From Notospermus geniculatus (Eukaryota > Nemertea > Pilidiophora > Heteronemertea > Lineidae): 64,000 nucleotides of DNA. The notes under the pieces were generated by a model. It did not search any database. It was not told the origin of the DNA and was given only the letters and a program-made list of their open reading frames with translations. Numbering within the stretch: the first letter of the stretch is position 1; every line of letters begins with the position of its first letter. Location: assembly GCA_002633025.1 (NCBI GenBank), contig NMRB01002242.1:34078-98077 (forward strand), given 5' to 3'. The position numbers and the translations under genes were made by a program. Below, piece after piece: positions 42,201 through 50,312 of this stretch.

Positions 42201-45200
42201 AAATTTGAAATCCGAAATTCGAAATCCGAAATTTGAAATCCGAAATTCGAAATCCGAAATTTGAAAAATAAAAAAAATATCCTCCAAAGCTTCGTATTTA
42301 TAAAGAAAGAGACTCCATTCAGGTTTATTCCCCAGAAATTCTAAGTCCATCAAAACAAACGCATGTGCTTATCTATTTTACCGCTCGAAATTCCACGGCT
42401 GACGTCATCATGGGTTCCCCAGAGCTATTTATAGCGGGCCACGTGCTTTTCTAAAAATAGTACATTGGCGCCATGACACCTCCTCGAAACACTCTTGATC
42501 CAGCCAGACCCATTTGTTACGCCAAATGTAATTGGCTGATTGCTTCGACGTCTACTAACGCCTTCGCTGATTGGTTAATTTCGGATTTCGAATTTCGGAT
42601 TTCGAATTTCGGATTTCAAATTTCGGATTTTGAATTTCGGATTTCAAATTTCGGATTTCGAATTTCGGATTTCAAATTTCGGATTTCGAATTTCGGATTT
42701 CGAATTTCGGATTTCAAATTTCGGATTTTGAATTTCGGATTTCAAATTTCGGATTTCGAATTTCGGATTTCAAATTTCGGATTTCGAATTTCGGATGAGC
42801 CTTCTGGGCTTTCGTAAAGTTCATAAGGGGCGTTTAGACGACAGGCAAAAATCCACATGCGATACGATCGAATCAGATTGTGGTTCAAAACTCTTGCGTG
42901 TAAACGCTACTCAATGTGGTCATATGTTGATTTCAAATGAACAGGTCAAAATTATTTGAATAGTACATGTAGGGAAATCTATGTGTTTTATTAAGACCGC
43001 CACCACCTCACAAGGTGGCGGTCTTGATTGGTTAGTTTCACAGCGAATATGCAGAGAGGAACATGTAGTGATGGTTAATTAATGGAAATTCAAGAAATCT
43101 ACTGTGAAAGAATTGGAGATTCCGTTTAAAATGTGCCACGTACCTGGTCGCTGGATCCCAACTGTCCTTTCCGTGCTCATCGATCATATTCTTAATTTTA
43201 GCAAGCTCGTCCTTATTTGGTTTTCTTCCCTTGAAGGCAAATGCACCTGTCGCCGAGGATGGATCACCTCCACTTTTGAAGATTTCCTCTTGTTCTTTGT
43301 CTAACTTAATGTCAAACTGGTACAGGTCGTCTGAAAAAAAAACGTTTTGGGGAACGTTTATGAAAAATTTGAAAGAAATGAGGGGTAACGAAGAGATGAC
43401 ACATTGGTTACTTACTGAATTAGTTCTTTGTTATTTGGGAGGTTTAGAAATCAAACGAGAAACGTTAACTTTATACCACAAGGTTATATTTTTCATACAC
43501 ATTGATCAGATTTTATATTCATTTTTGGTAAAAATAACGTTGTCGTTAACGTTTACGTGTATCATTTGATATCTAAACCTCCCTATATGTTGCTTACCTC
43601 CGTTATATTCTTCCATAGCTTTCATGACCGATGAATTACTCAGTGTCTCCACCAGGTTGTTTTCCCATTCGATTTCTGCATTCAGCTGTTCCAGCTCCCA
43701 TTCATTAGCTAAATGTAGAGAGTTATAGGAAAGAAAAGGGAAAGTTTTGGTTCATAGCCGAGAATTGAGGAGATCGCTCCGTTAACGATTAACACTAACT
43801 TTCTGGCGTACATTTACAATGTAAAAAAATCGTTAACGTTTGTACCGATATTAGTGAGTTTAAGAAATAAAACGATAAACGTTAACTTTACGACAACGTA
43901 ATTCTTTGTACCGAAAATGCAATATATAGCCTACATGTAATCTGGTGAACTCGCAGTGTGAAAAATAACGTTGTCGTAAAGTTAACGTTTATCATTCGAT
44001 TTCTTAAATTCCCTATTGTTAAGATTTTTCTGTCAGGGCCGAAGCCATAGCATTATTGGCCCTGGTAAGTACGGAAGAGGCCATCACAAGCTACTCATGT
44101 TCCTCACTTGGATGAGGTCATTTTTGCCCTTGCCAAGGAACAAGGTACAAGGCACCACGGGTTATATTACTGTCCCAGGTGACGGACGTGAAGAGCCGGG
44201 AACGAAACCCATTATATGCCCGGTGTAATGTTTTTCACTGCCCCCCGTTGGAGTGCCTCCCAACAAAGATTGACGGAATAAGCCGAGACGTGACAATGGG
44301 GGAGGCACTGATCAACATATCTTTCTGTATACACAATAAAGCGGGCATTATCATACGGGGGCATTCTCATACATTACACCTGGCTGGATTCGAATCTGGG
44401 ACCTGCCGTTGCCGTTCATAGGCTATCCATGCATGCTTTGTATTGTAACCATACATTCTCCAACACTGGGGCGAAAGGCAAAACTAGGGTGTTGGAGACA
44501 ATGACAATGACAATTCTTTATTCTCTCCAACAAAATCCTTTAAAGCGGGTGATCCACTGTTGCGATTTTGGCTTGAGACGGGGTTGCGTTCCCTTCCGAT
44601 TTCCTTGNNNNNNNNNNNNNNNNNNNNNNNNNNNNNNNNNNNNNNNNNNNNNNNNNNNNNNNNNNNNNNNNNNNNNNNNNNNNNNNNNNNNNNNNNNNNN
44701 NNNNNNNNNNNNNNNNNNNNNNNNNNNNNNNNNNNNNNNNNNNNNNNNNNNNNNNNNNNNNNNNNNNNNNNNNNNNNNNNNNNNNNNNNNNNNNNNNNNN
44801 NNNNNNNNNNNNNNNNNNNNNNNNNNNNNNNNNNNNNNNNNNNNNNNNNNNNNNNNNNNNNNNNNNNNNNNNNNNNNNNNNNNNNNNNNNNNNNNNNNNN
44901 NNNNNNNNNNNNNNNNNNNNNNNNNNNNNNNNNNNNNNNNNNNNNNNNNNNNNNNNNNNNNNNNNNNNNNNNNNNNNNTATTATGTACACACGTACCCAG
45001 TAGTCAACTCCCTCCTCGTAATGTACTTCTCCGTCCACCCATTCAAAAAGACCTTCGATGGCAATGTCGCTCAGTCCAATCCAGGCAGCACTGCCGTTCG
45101 TCAACCTGAGAAAAAAGTGGGGCGATCTGGGTTTTTGGATGATGTGCGGGGGGGGGGGCGCAACTCATACATGTACTTGCAATATGAAAACGTGACGAAA

Positions 45201-47749
45201 AGGCTCAAAATATAGGAATAGGAATTTTGTACGATTTTTCTACTAAGAAAAGAGTGGGTATAACGATATTGTCAATTTTTTTCCAGAGCTTCGTATATTA
45301 TAGATTACAAAGAAATATTTAACAAAATGATCGAGTGAGATTATTTAGCAAGAAAACGATGAAACGATGAAATCAAAGGTGCACTAACATGAAGGGTGTC
45401 TAAAGAGGTTGGTTTTCGATTTCACCGCTCGCTGGGCCCCAAGCGGCGAGACCTGGAATCAACCGAGATGTCCAAAGTAACGTCAGCAGCACAACAGGCG
45501 ATATCGCAAGCTATCTACTCGACACCGATCTTCTCGCCAGCCACCGCAGACAAGCCGATATTGACTTTGTTAATTTATATAAAAACGTAATCTCTTATTA
45601 CGCAACAACTGAAATACTCTTGTCTGATTCCGAGGCACCATGATATTTCTATCTGTTGGTAATAAATTGGGTGAAAATCCAACCGTTTAAAAGTTAGCTG
45701 TACATGTACATCGTCTCCCATTCTCCTGTAAGCTCAGTTGTTGCGTCCATCCACCTCCAATGATGAAGTCAGTTCCCAAAATTCAAAACGCCCTGCTAGC
45801 GGTTGTTGCCAGCAAAATATTTTTTGGCATCATGACTTTTCTGAAACCTCGGTAACCAAGGGTCCTAAACCTGGCTTCAGATTTGCTCTAACACGATGTT
45901 TCCGCAGAACGACAGGAGGACTAGGCCTACATTGTTTGACAGTGAACGAACATCGCTGGCGAGAGGATTCCACGCATCGCTGTCCAGCGCACCCTTGGCG
46001 TCAATAGCCGATTTTGCTTGCTTGGAATATCGCCTGCTGTGCTGAAGGCTTAAACATACTGCAAGTCCAGCATCTCTGTGATGTAGTCATAGGCTGCCTT
46101 TTTGCTGATCACGGCTAGATCACCCTCATACGCCTGGCAAGTTTCCCTCCCTTCTTTCCACGTCCCACGAAAACCTCCAATGATGTAACAGACGTCGTTG
46201 AAGAGAACTCCGCCATATGTTACACACGTGGTCGTGTCCATGTCTGAAGGTGAGAAGGCCTCATGAAAAAGATTTTCTTTAGCACCTACCCATTTCAATT
46301 GTTTCACGGGTGGCGGGGTTTTATCACGCTTCTTTATGTAAAAATCGCATCTTTATCACGAGACAATAAATAGAACCAAATGGAATAAAACATCGTGGGA
46401 TATCTTACTTTTGTCAAAAGTTCTAAAAAAATTATCAATTTAAAATTGTGAGATAATCTTGAAATCCCGACTCATTTTCAAATATTTCCTGTCCATAACT
46501 TCCTGAAATGTACCATTTTATACCATTAATAATTATAGAGGAGACCTGATGAAGGCCCGATAGGGTCGAAAGCTTGTCTCAATATATCCTAGTTGATTTA
46601 AAAGACGGTGTTACCTATTTCATTTCTACTCATTTTATACCATTATATACATGTTAAAATAAATCGAGAGTGAAAAAATATTTTTGGACACCATGAAATT
46701 ACCTGGGGTCGTATGCATAAAACATCTTAAGTGTACAATTTCCATTATCTTTTGTTTGGAACTTTGAAAGATGTTTTCTGCGTTTGGCCCCTAACATAAT
46801 AATATACACCCGTAATAACTTTTAGGAAGAGGGACCCAACAACGTACATGTATGAGATTTTCATACGGCGCACGCAATTTATTGGGGAGGTTTCGAAATC
46901 AAACGATAAACCAAAACTTTACGACAACGTTATTTTTCATACTACACATTAACCAGATTTTGTATTGCATTTTCGGTACAAAAATAAAGTTGTCGTTAAC
47001 GTTTACGTTTATCGTTTGATTTCGAAACCTCCCTATTACCATGCAGAAACCTTCATTCAGTTATCTACATGTAGTGTCATAAAATCACTGATGTCAGTTT
47101 ATGTATTGCCTGTGCTGTGTGCATGCGAGCAGCGAGTTTAAAGTCGCCCATACACGTTCAATATTATTGCACAATATGGGCCGATTTTATAAACGATGGC
47201 TAAGATAACCATCGGGTTCATAAAACCCTTAGTTGACAAACTGTTTGTTAATCGAAGTGAATTTTTCGATTTCATGAATCGTTGATAGCCAAACATTCTA
47301 AAAATAAATATGTTTACTTTGATTAATTAGCGGTTTTCAGAACAGCCGATGGTTAAACCGAGGTTTATCTTAGCTATCGTTTAAAAAATCGACCCTATGA
47401 GGGCCAAAACGGGCGATATTATATTGCCAATCTTTCTTCCGCCCATCATACCAGAAGCACATGCCCCTATTTTGGGCCCCATATTGTGCAATAATATTGA
47501 TCGTGTATGGCCGGCTTAAGAAAAAAACATAATGGGCGTGACCACGAAAAATGGAAGAGCCAGAACCACGCAGATACATGTATGCACTGAATACGATATT
47601 ACAGGTCTCTCTAATGTGATACAAAATGTCGAATGATATTTTAAAAGTTACTTACATCTTGCCTTGCGGTACAGTCTACGCTTCCCCCAGGCACCCTGGA
47701 GGGTCCCGAGACAGGCCACGACCAAGAGGAAGAGAGAAATTCGAGCCAT
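30085..47749 (-). CDS. Gene B (span): signal peptide - C-type lectin - linker - astacin - TSP1 - WSC-like - 2x TSP1
   Basis: Whole-gene entry. Fourteen visible minus-strand exons plus one 142-bp exon inferred inside the N gap have compatible phases and sum to 2370 bp: 789 residues plus stop. Approximate layout: signal peptide 1-20; C-type lectin 35-176; acidic linker and propeptide 177-280; furin-type RKKR 281-284; astacin domain 285-503 with zinc motif about 386-397 and Met-turn SIMHY; TSP1 504-560; WSC-like domain 561-678; TSP1 679-736; TSP1-like terminal 737-789. Known astacins are secreted zinc endopeptidases activated by propeptide removal. The N-terminal lectin module is unusual for the family. 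Gene A is its tandem paralogue. Substrate and regulation are unknown. Confidence 0.82.
30590..31126. repeat. Inverted repeat in gene B last intron
   Basis: ATATATAAGTACCAAGAATG (left) and CATTCTTGGTACTTATATAT (right) with flanking GTACAACT / AGTTGTAC. Confidence 0.8.
31170..31472. repeat. Inverted repeat next to gene B TSP1 exon
   Basis: TCTAGTTCGAATTGTAAACA and TGTTTACAATTCGAACTAGA, about 30 bp from the donor of exon 31505-31678. Confidence 0.8.
31505..31678 (-). CDS. Gene B TSP1 exon 2
   Basis: 174 bp, phase 1-1, acceptor ttttcag, donor G|gtattg. Encodes [20 protein letters not shown] and [18 protein letters not shown] then CATEKCP: a full TSP1 repeat with CSxTCGxG and RTRxC motifs and six cysteines. 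Confidence 0.95.
32291..32471 (-). CDS. Gene B WSC-like domain, second exon
   Basis: 181 bp, phase 0 to 1, acceptor atttcag, donor gtatgt. Encodes [24 protein letters not shown] and [19 protein letters not shown]. The C-A-x-x-A...G...FALxxGGxC pattern resembles WSC-type carbohydrate-binding domains; the call is from pattern only. Confidence 0.75.
32511..32822. repeat. Foldback of about 310 bp with TTAAGCGGCGA ends
   Basis: AACAGGAAGTGACGTAAA pairs with TTTACGTCACTTCCTGTT and GGTTGCGATC / GTATAAGGTGATCGC parts also invert. A fragment with TTTGGCTTGAGACGGGGTTG lies at 44565-44607 beside the N gap. Confidence 0.75.
32826..32946. repeat. Foldback, AAATGCTTTTACTT family (copy 2)
   Basis: Arms GTGAATAAAGACTAGCAAAT and ATTTGCTAGTCTTTATTCAT. 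Same central segment as 4484-4612. Confidence 0.75.
33010..33119. repeat. Foldback with GGGCCGT(A/G)TGC termini (copy 2)
   Basis: GGGCCGTGTGCTCCGAGTCA at left and CGAGCATACGGCCC at right. Same family as 1562-1684. It ends about 110 bp from the 3' edge of the WSC-like exon of gene B. Confidence 0.7.
33231..33403 (-). CDS. Gene B WSC-like domain, first exon
   Basis: 173 bp, phase 1 to 0, acceptor attacag, donor gtacat. Encodes [20 protein letters not shown] and [26 protein letters not shown]...LP followed by K-C-A in the next exon gives a WSC-like layout. No gene A counterpart was found. Confidence 0.72.
34000..34200. repeat. Foldback relative of 29578-29960
   Basis: Shares GTAGAACCTTTGGTA, AAGATTATGCATATGAAACC and the terminal TTTTTATGCATACGGCCC with 29578-29960. 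The left end is degenerate. Confidence 0.55.
34357..34527 (-). CDS. Gene B TSP1 exon 1
   Basis: 171 bp, phase 1-1, acceptor ttttacag, donor G|gtaagt. Encodes [20 protein letters not shown] and [11 protein letters not shown], paralogous to gene A 9055-9219. Six cysteines. Confidence 0.9.
34631..34762. repeat. Foldback with GGCCGAGTTTACATCGGATG ends
   Basis: GTTTACATCGGATGACACGC at left and GCGTGTCATCCGATGTAAAC at right, flanked by TAA and TTA. Near-perfect arms continue through GACACGAACACG. Confidence 0.88.
35379..35495. mobile_element. GGGAGG-family MITE, CGCAAGCGCCCGG type (copy 2)
   Basis: Starts AGGGAGGTTTCGCAAGCG, ends GCTTGCGAAACCTCCCT; ATT flanks at 35376-35378 and 35496-35498. Inner motif AACAATAGATAAACGTCGTC as in the other copies. 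Confidence 0.92.
35982..36262. repeat. Foldback with GTAGACTGGTTTCCGGTCCC end (copy 2)
   Basis: Shares the left end, CGGTATTGC and two CGCAGTTGATTGGCTAGCT units with 26683-26942. The right end is degenerate (GATCAGGACCGGGATGTCGG). Confidence 0.65.
36385..36645 (-). CDS. Gene B astacin exon 3 (Met-turn)
   Basis: 261 bp, phase 1-1, acceptor gtttcag, donor gtgagt. Encodes [20 protein letters not shown] and [20 protein letters not shown] to [15 protein letters not shown] is the astacin Met-turn. The frame is open across the whole exon, unlike gene A. Confidence 0.95.
36738..36931. repeat. 17-bp tandem array, 9 of 11 units with CACGTG E-box
   Basis: Eleven units of ATAGCAACTCxCACGTG with little divergence, in the intron between astacin exons 2 and 3. 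Units 7 and 10 have CACGTA and TACGTG. Confidence 0.92.
37076..37266 (-). CDS. Gene B astacin exon 2 (zinc-binding site)
   Basis: 191 bp, phase 2 to 1, acceptor tttctag, donor gtaaac. Encodes [15 protein letters not shown] then [20 protein letters not shown]: all three zinc-binding His and the catalytic Glu are present. Confidence 0.96.
37379..37556. mobile_element. Pogo/Tc1-like MITE, CAGTGGAACCTC ends, TA duplication
   Basis: Starts CAGTGGAACCTCCCTTAA, ends TTAAGAGAGAGGTTCCACTG, 178 bp, flanked by TA on both sides. Terminal sequence resembles pogo/Tigger-group elements. Confidence 0.85.
38145..38947. repeat. Near-perfect palindrome of about 800 bp
   Basis: TGCGTCGGTCAATTGAACAA and its inverse at 38926-38946 bound two arms of about 400 bp centred near 38546. 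The inner 300 bp consist largely of ATGGGCCCCATATGGG-like motifs. Outer weaker arms reach about 37690 and 39000. Confidence 0.92.
39776..40797. repeat. Foldbacks with GGCCGGTTGCA / TGCAACCGGGCC ends
   Basis: Left GGGCCGGTTGCAGGAAAG and right TTTCATGCAACCGGGCCC bound the region. AGTGCGTAAGTACCATTCGT at 40650 is inverted at 40754-40775. Probably two related elements. Confidence 0.65.
40932..41055 (-). CDS. Gene B astacin exon 1
   Basis: 124 bp, phase 1 to 2. Encodes [20 protein letters not shown] then [20 protein letters not shown], typical astacin N-terminal lobe. Same length and phases as gene A 13333-13456. Confidence 0.93.
41085..41477. repeat. Nested foldbacks with CCGCATTCG(A/T)TTACTTCC ends
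   Basis: Outer arms CGCATTCGTTTACTTCC / GGAAGTAATCGAATGCG. An inner inverted pair AATCGAACGCTGTCGTGTTA / TAACCCGACAGCGTTCGATT spans 41301-41402. Confidence 0.75.
41797..41903 (-). CDS. Gene B furin-site exon
   Basis: 107 bp, phase 2 to 1, acceptor tccgtag, donor C|gtgagt. Encodes [20 protein letters not shown] and [20 protein letters not shown] precedes the mature astacin start. Confidence 0.93.
41961..42116. repeat. Foldback with AAAGCCTAGTTTATACTTCG ends
   Basis: AGTTTATACTTCGACGCACG and its inverse near 42090-42110 with CATCGGCGTCCGACGC / GCGTCGGACGCCGATG inside. Confidence 0.9.
42130..42814. repeat. Inverted repeat built on a GAAATYY heptamer satellite
   Basis: GAAAGCCCAGAAGGCTCATCC opens and its inverse closes the element. 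Inside, GAAATCC/GAAATTC/GAAATTT heptamers run on 42151-42267 and inverted on 42578-42796. Long open frames on both strands are products of the 7-bp period. Confidence 0.9.
42829..42912. repeat. One-armed fragment of the GGCCGTTTAGACGACAGG foldback
   Basis: CGTTTAGACGACAGGCAAAA to ACTCTTGCGTGTAAACGC matches the left arm of 48863-49080. Confidence 0.75.
43144..43330 (-). CDS. Gene B linker/prodomain exon 2
   Basis: 187 bp, phase 1 to 2, donor gtacgt. Encodes [36 protein letters not shown] and a charged helix-like stretch to [12 protein letters not shown] replaces the FxGD propeptide motif. Confidence 0.88.
43436..43584. mobile_element. GGGAGG-family MITE, ATAAACGTAAAC type (copy 4)
   Basis: Starts TGGGAGGTTTAGAAATCAAA, ends ATATCTAAACCTCCCT. 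ATT precedes it and ATA follows. It ends 13 bases from the donor of gene B linker exon 1. Confidence 0.85.
43598..43708 (-). CDS. Gene B linker exon 1
   Basis: 111 bp, phase 1-1, acceptor atttag, donor gtaagc. Encodes [20 protein letters not shown] and [17 protein letters not shown]. Confidence 0.9.
43853..44014. mobile_element. GGGAGG-family MITE, ATAAACGTAAAC type (copy 5)
   Basis: Starts AGTGAGTTTAAGAAATAAAA, ends TTTCTTAAATTCCCT; ATT flanks at 43850-43852 and 44015-44017. Lies in the intron upstream of gene B linker exon 1. Confidence 0.85.
44608..44978. other. Assembly gap (371 N) likely hiding gene B lectin exon 3
   Basis: Visible lectin exon 2 ends in phase 0 and linker exon 1 starts in phase 1, so an exon of length 1 mod 3 is missing. 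Gene A's lectin exon 3 is 142 bp and fits. Confidence 0.75.
44997..45105 (-). CDS. Gene B lectin exon 2
   Basis: 109 bp, phase 2 to 0, acceptor tctcag, donor gtacgt. Encodes [20 protein letters not shown] and [15 protein letters not shown]. Confidence 0.92.
45106..46059. other. Gene B intron, nothing recognised
   Basis: A G9 run near 45150 and a TACATGTACAT motif near 45700; otherwise I see no gene or repeat. Confidence 0.6.
46060..46243 (-). CDS. Gene B lectin exon 1
   Basis: 184 bp, phase 1 to 2, acceptor ccttcag, donor gtatgt. Encodes [39 protein letters not shown] and [10 protein letters not shown]. One codon shorter than the gene A exons. Confidence 0.92.
46884..47034. mobile_element. 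GGGAGG-family MITE, ATAAACGTAAAC type (copy 6)
   Basis: Starts GGGGAGGTTTCGAAATCAAA, ends TTTCGAAACCTCCCT; ATT flanks at 46881-46883 and 47035-47037. Lies in intron 1 of gene B. Confidence 0.88.
47152..47515. repeat. Nested foldbacks
   Basis: Outer arms TTCAATATTATTGCACAATA / TATTGTGCAATAATATTGAT. Between them lies a second inverted repeat AAACGATGGCTAAGATAA / TTATCTTAGCTATCGTTT (47190-47395). Confidence 0.82.
47656..47749 (-). CDS. Gene B signal-peptide exon
   Basis: 94 coding bp from ATG (47747-47749) to donor T|gtaagt. Encodes [20 protein letters not shown] then [11 protein letters not shown], a clear signal peptide nearly identical to gene A's. Confidence 0.93.
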
Positions 47750-48626
47750 GTTCTGACTTCCGCGGCGGAGCCAGATCCGAAAATCAGAATTCGGACTAAC
47801 CTTTCCATTTATATAATGTTTTAGAAACCAGTCCTGATTGCCGAAATTATTTGGCAATTTGGCCCCATGCCTTTGTCGGATGGGTTCATATCTGTGAATA
47901 CTAATGAATAATTATTCAATAAGAAGGTGGGCAATATTCAGTCCACTTAAGGTCAGAGTTGAGGTACTAAATTGCATCATTTTTCTTCCCTTTATTTTGC
48001 TAATTCTCCGCACAGAAGAGGAAATTGTACTGAAAAACAAAATAACCATACAGGAAAATTCTGAGTGCTTTTTGGTGTGTTGCTTTTTCGGGGTGACAAT
48101 ACTAATAATAAGATGAACCAGACAGGACTTAATAGTTGACAAAAAATTGGCATTCCTTGTCATTGTCCAGGCCAGATATGAGGCCGGGTTTTTTTTCGAT
48201 GTGACAAACTGATGAGTATTTGCATAATTGTCAAATTAGTGACCAGGTTGGCCTATTTTTGCACGTTCTATTGAAAAGGAATAAATTGCAGTAATATTGA
48301 CTGAAGGGGATTACAATAATCAAGTAGGCCTATCCTTCCACGTCCATTAGATATGTCATCCATAGGCCTGACCCCAGGTTAAAACATCGAAATCCTTTGC
48401 CGAGTGCATTATAAAAATGTTGCCCGAAATGGAGGGAGACATAGCGAATGTCCCCCCGCTGGGACGATGGACTGTTGTCAGCCATAAAATCGTGTGGTCA
48501 AAATTGAATGTTCCATTTCCTCACTTGGCATTCCAATGGTCCACCTCTAGGTTGAACCAGACTTTATACGAGTAGGGTGAACCATTCGTTAAGTTGGCCA
48601 CCATGCAGTGGTCGGACACCTGACAG

Positions 48627-48862
48627 ATATAGTCCGGCAACATCTAAGCGCGACCCAATGGAATGCGGAAGTCAGGAAATTGATAGTTGGATTTTCTACG
48701 GACCTTTAATCACACGTGACTCTTGAATAACCGGTGCACAGCACGAACAATCGGGGAATGACCACAAATGGTCGACAGGCATGATTAAAAACCGCAAAGC
48801 TCTGCCACATTACATGACTTCCGCATTCCACTGGGTCGCGCTAAGGTGTTGCCGGACTATAG
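48627..48862. repeat. Foldback with AGTCCGGCAACA ends
   Basis: AGTCCGGCAACATCTAAGCG and CGCTAAGGTGTTGCCGGACT are inverted; CCAATGGAATGCGGAAGTC / GACTTCCGCATTCCACTGG continue the arms. Absent from the paralogous locus at about 57632. Confidence 0.85.
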
Positions 48863-49080
48863 GGCCGTTTAGACGACAGGCAAAAATCCACATGCGATCC
48901 GATCGAATCCGATTGTGGTTCAAAACTCTTGCGTGTAAACGCTACCCAATGCGGTCCAATGTGGCTTTTGGACCGCATTGGACCACATTCAAATCTCGTC
49001 TAAACGCAAATAAGACCCGATGCCGTCGATCGGATAGAATCTGAATGTGGTTTTTTGGCTTGTCGTCTAAACGGCCCTTA
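48863..49080. repeat. Foldback with AGGGCCGTTTAGACGACAGG ends
   Basis: GGGCCGTTTAGACGACAGGC at left, TTGTCGTCTAAACGGCCC at right. Inner CAATGCGGTCC / GGACCGCATTG. A fragment is at 42829-42912. Confidence 0.88.
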
Positions 49081-49965
49081 TATTTTTTGTTCGTCAGCCA
49101 CAGTCCATTGCAAAGAATGGTGTATCACTTGGTGGCCAATCACTGCATCGTGGCCAACTCTACTCCCTTGTTTACCCTATCTCCTGACAGGTATATTAAT
49201 CAACTGACTGTCATCTTGTATTGCTGCATAACATAAAATCCGTCGCCATTAAACATATTACACGTACATGTACATTGACCTTAGTTAAATAATGTCATTT
49301 ATACTCAACGCTTACATCGATCTTATTATTTGTTCAGTAAAGTGCAATGATGTGTCCATCACTGAAATTATCTTTTGCACCACTTCAAAACTTAACACAA
49401 TAGCATCCAATCCAACCCATTGCAAACATCTATTTACTGTTTCTGATCTCTCCCTCTGAAACAACAAAACTGATTGGACAGTAAACAAGTTTCTGAAGTT
49501 AAATTGTCGTCGTCATTCAAATATAATATTAGAAATTGGATGTTGGCGTGCCGAAATACGGTAAGTCCGGAGTCCAGGGACCTTATTCGGAAAGCCACCG
49601 TAACTTTAACGGCACGCAAATCCTTTGATGGGCTGATAGAGAACAATAGGTCGCCCACAAATGGACAATAGGCTTTTTTCACTGCGAGCATTCCCTATTG
49701 TCAAAGTCTTGGAACACAAAGGATCAGCATACCCAATGAATAGAGCGGTGCGGACTGTGAAAAAACCCTAATGATTTACCTGCTCCGTCCAGTTAAGAGA
49801 GCTTCGTAAATAAGGTCCCAGAGTCGTCATCATTCGTTGACATTCGGATGTGCCGCTCCGTCAGAGATGCGGATGTACAGACTTCAACCCTTCTAACAGG
49901 TTTGTGGTAGGTGCACAATTCTTCTTCAACTGTTTAGGGATCGTGGACAGGCTTTGTAACAACCA

Positions 49966-50082
49966 GGCCCCATATTCATAAAACCTTGCTAGCTTAGTTG
50001 GTTGCTAGTGGTGTACATTGGCCTGTGCAAACTGGGTAATTTAGCAAGTAACTAAGCCAAGCAAGGTTTTATGAATATGGGC
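49966..50082. repeat. Foldback with GGCCCATATTCATAAAACCT ends
   Basis: CCCATATTCATAAAACCTTG and CAAGGTTTTATGAATATGGG, with AGCTTAGTTGGTTGCTAG / TAGCAAGTAACTAAGC inside. Confidence 0.88.
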
Positions 50083-50312
50083 CAAGTAATCTCACTCTGC
50101 AGTCGGGTAATCTTCAGCCCCATTTCCACTACAGCGGATACCGCCGTGGTTTGCGGCGAGCGGAGCGGTTTTCACAAGCAATACGCCATGTTTGGTTAAA
50201 GCATCGAAGGATTCAAGACAAATTCCTGAAGTCATGGGAATGATGTCGGCCTTTTTCCTCTACTCAGAAGCTTATGATACATGTACTGCAAATTTTCTCT
50301 ATTTTTTAACAG

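Larger units (their letters stand above)
46244..47655. other. Gene B intron 1
   Basis: No exon recognised. Contains a CTGATGAAGG...GTCGAAAG hairpin (46546-46573), a MITE (46884-47034) and nested foldbacks (47152-47515). Confidence 0.65.
47750..50312. other. Intergenic region and upstream part of gene C1
   Basis: The 5' half of a segmental duplication (compare 55735-60224). Holds two adjacent foldbacks (48627-48862 and 48863-49080) and one at 49966-50082. Any C1 promoter or 5' UTR exon would be here, but I could not place one. Confidence 0.6.

Noticed and set aside
41776-42817. Long open frames repeating FEIRNSK / FRISNFG
   Set aside because: They come from a 7-bp satellite whose period leaves all frames open; no start, splice or family signal.
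44429-45109. Open frames of more than 200 codons on both strands
   Set aside because: Mostly translated Ns; only the true lectin exon 44997-45105 within it is kept.
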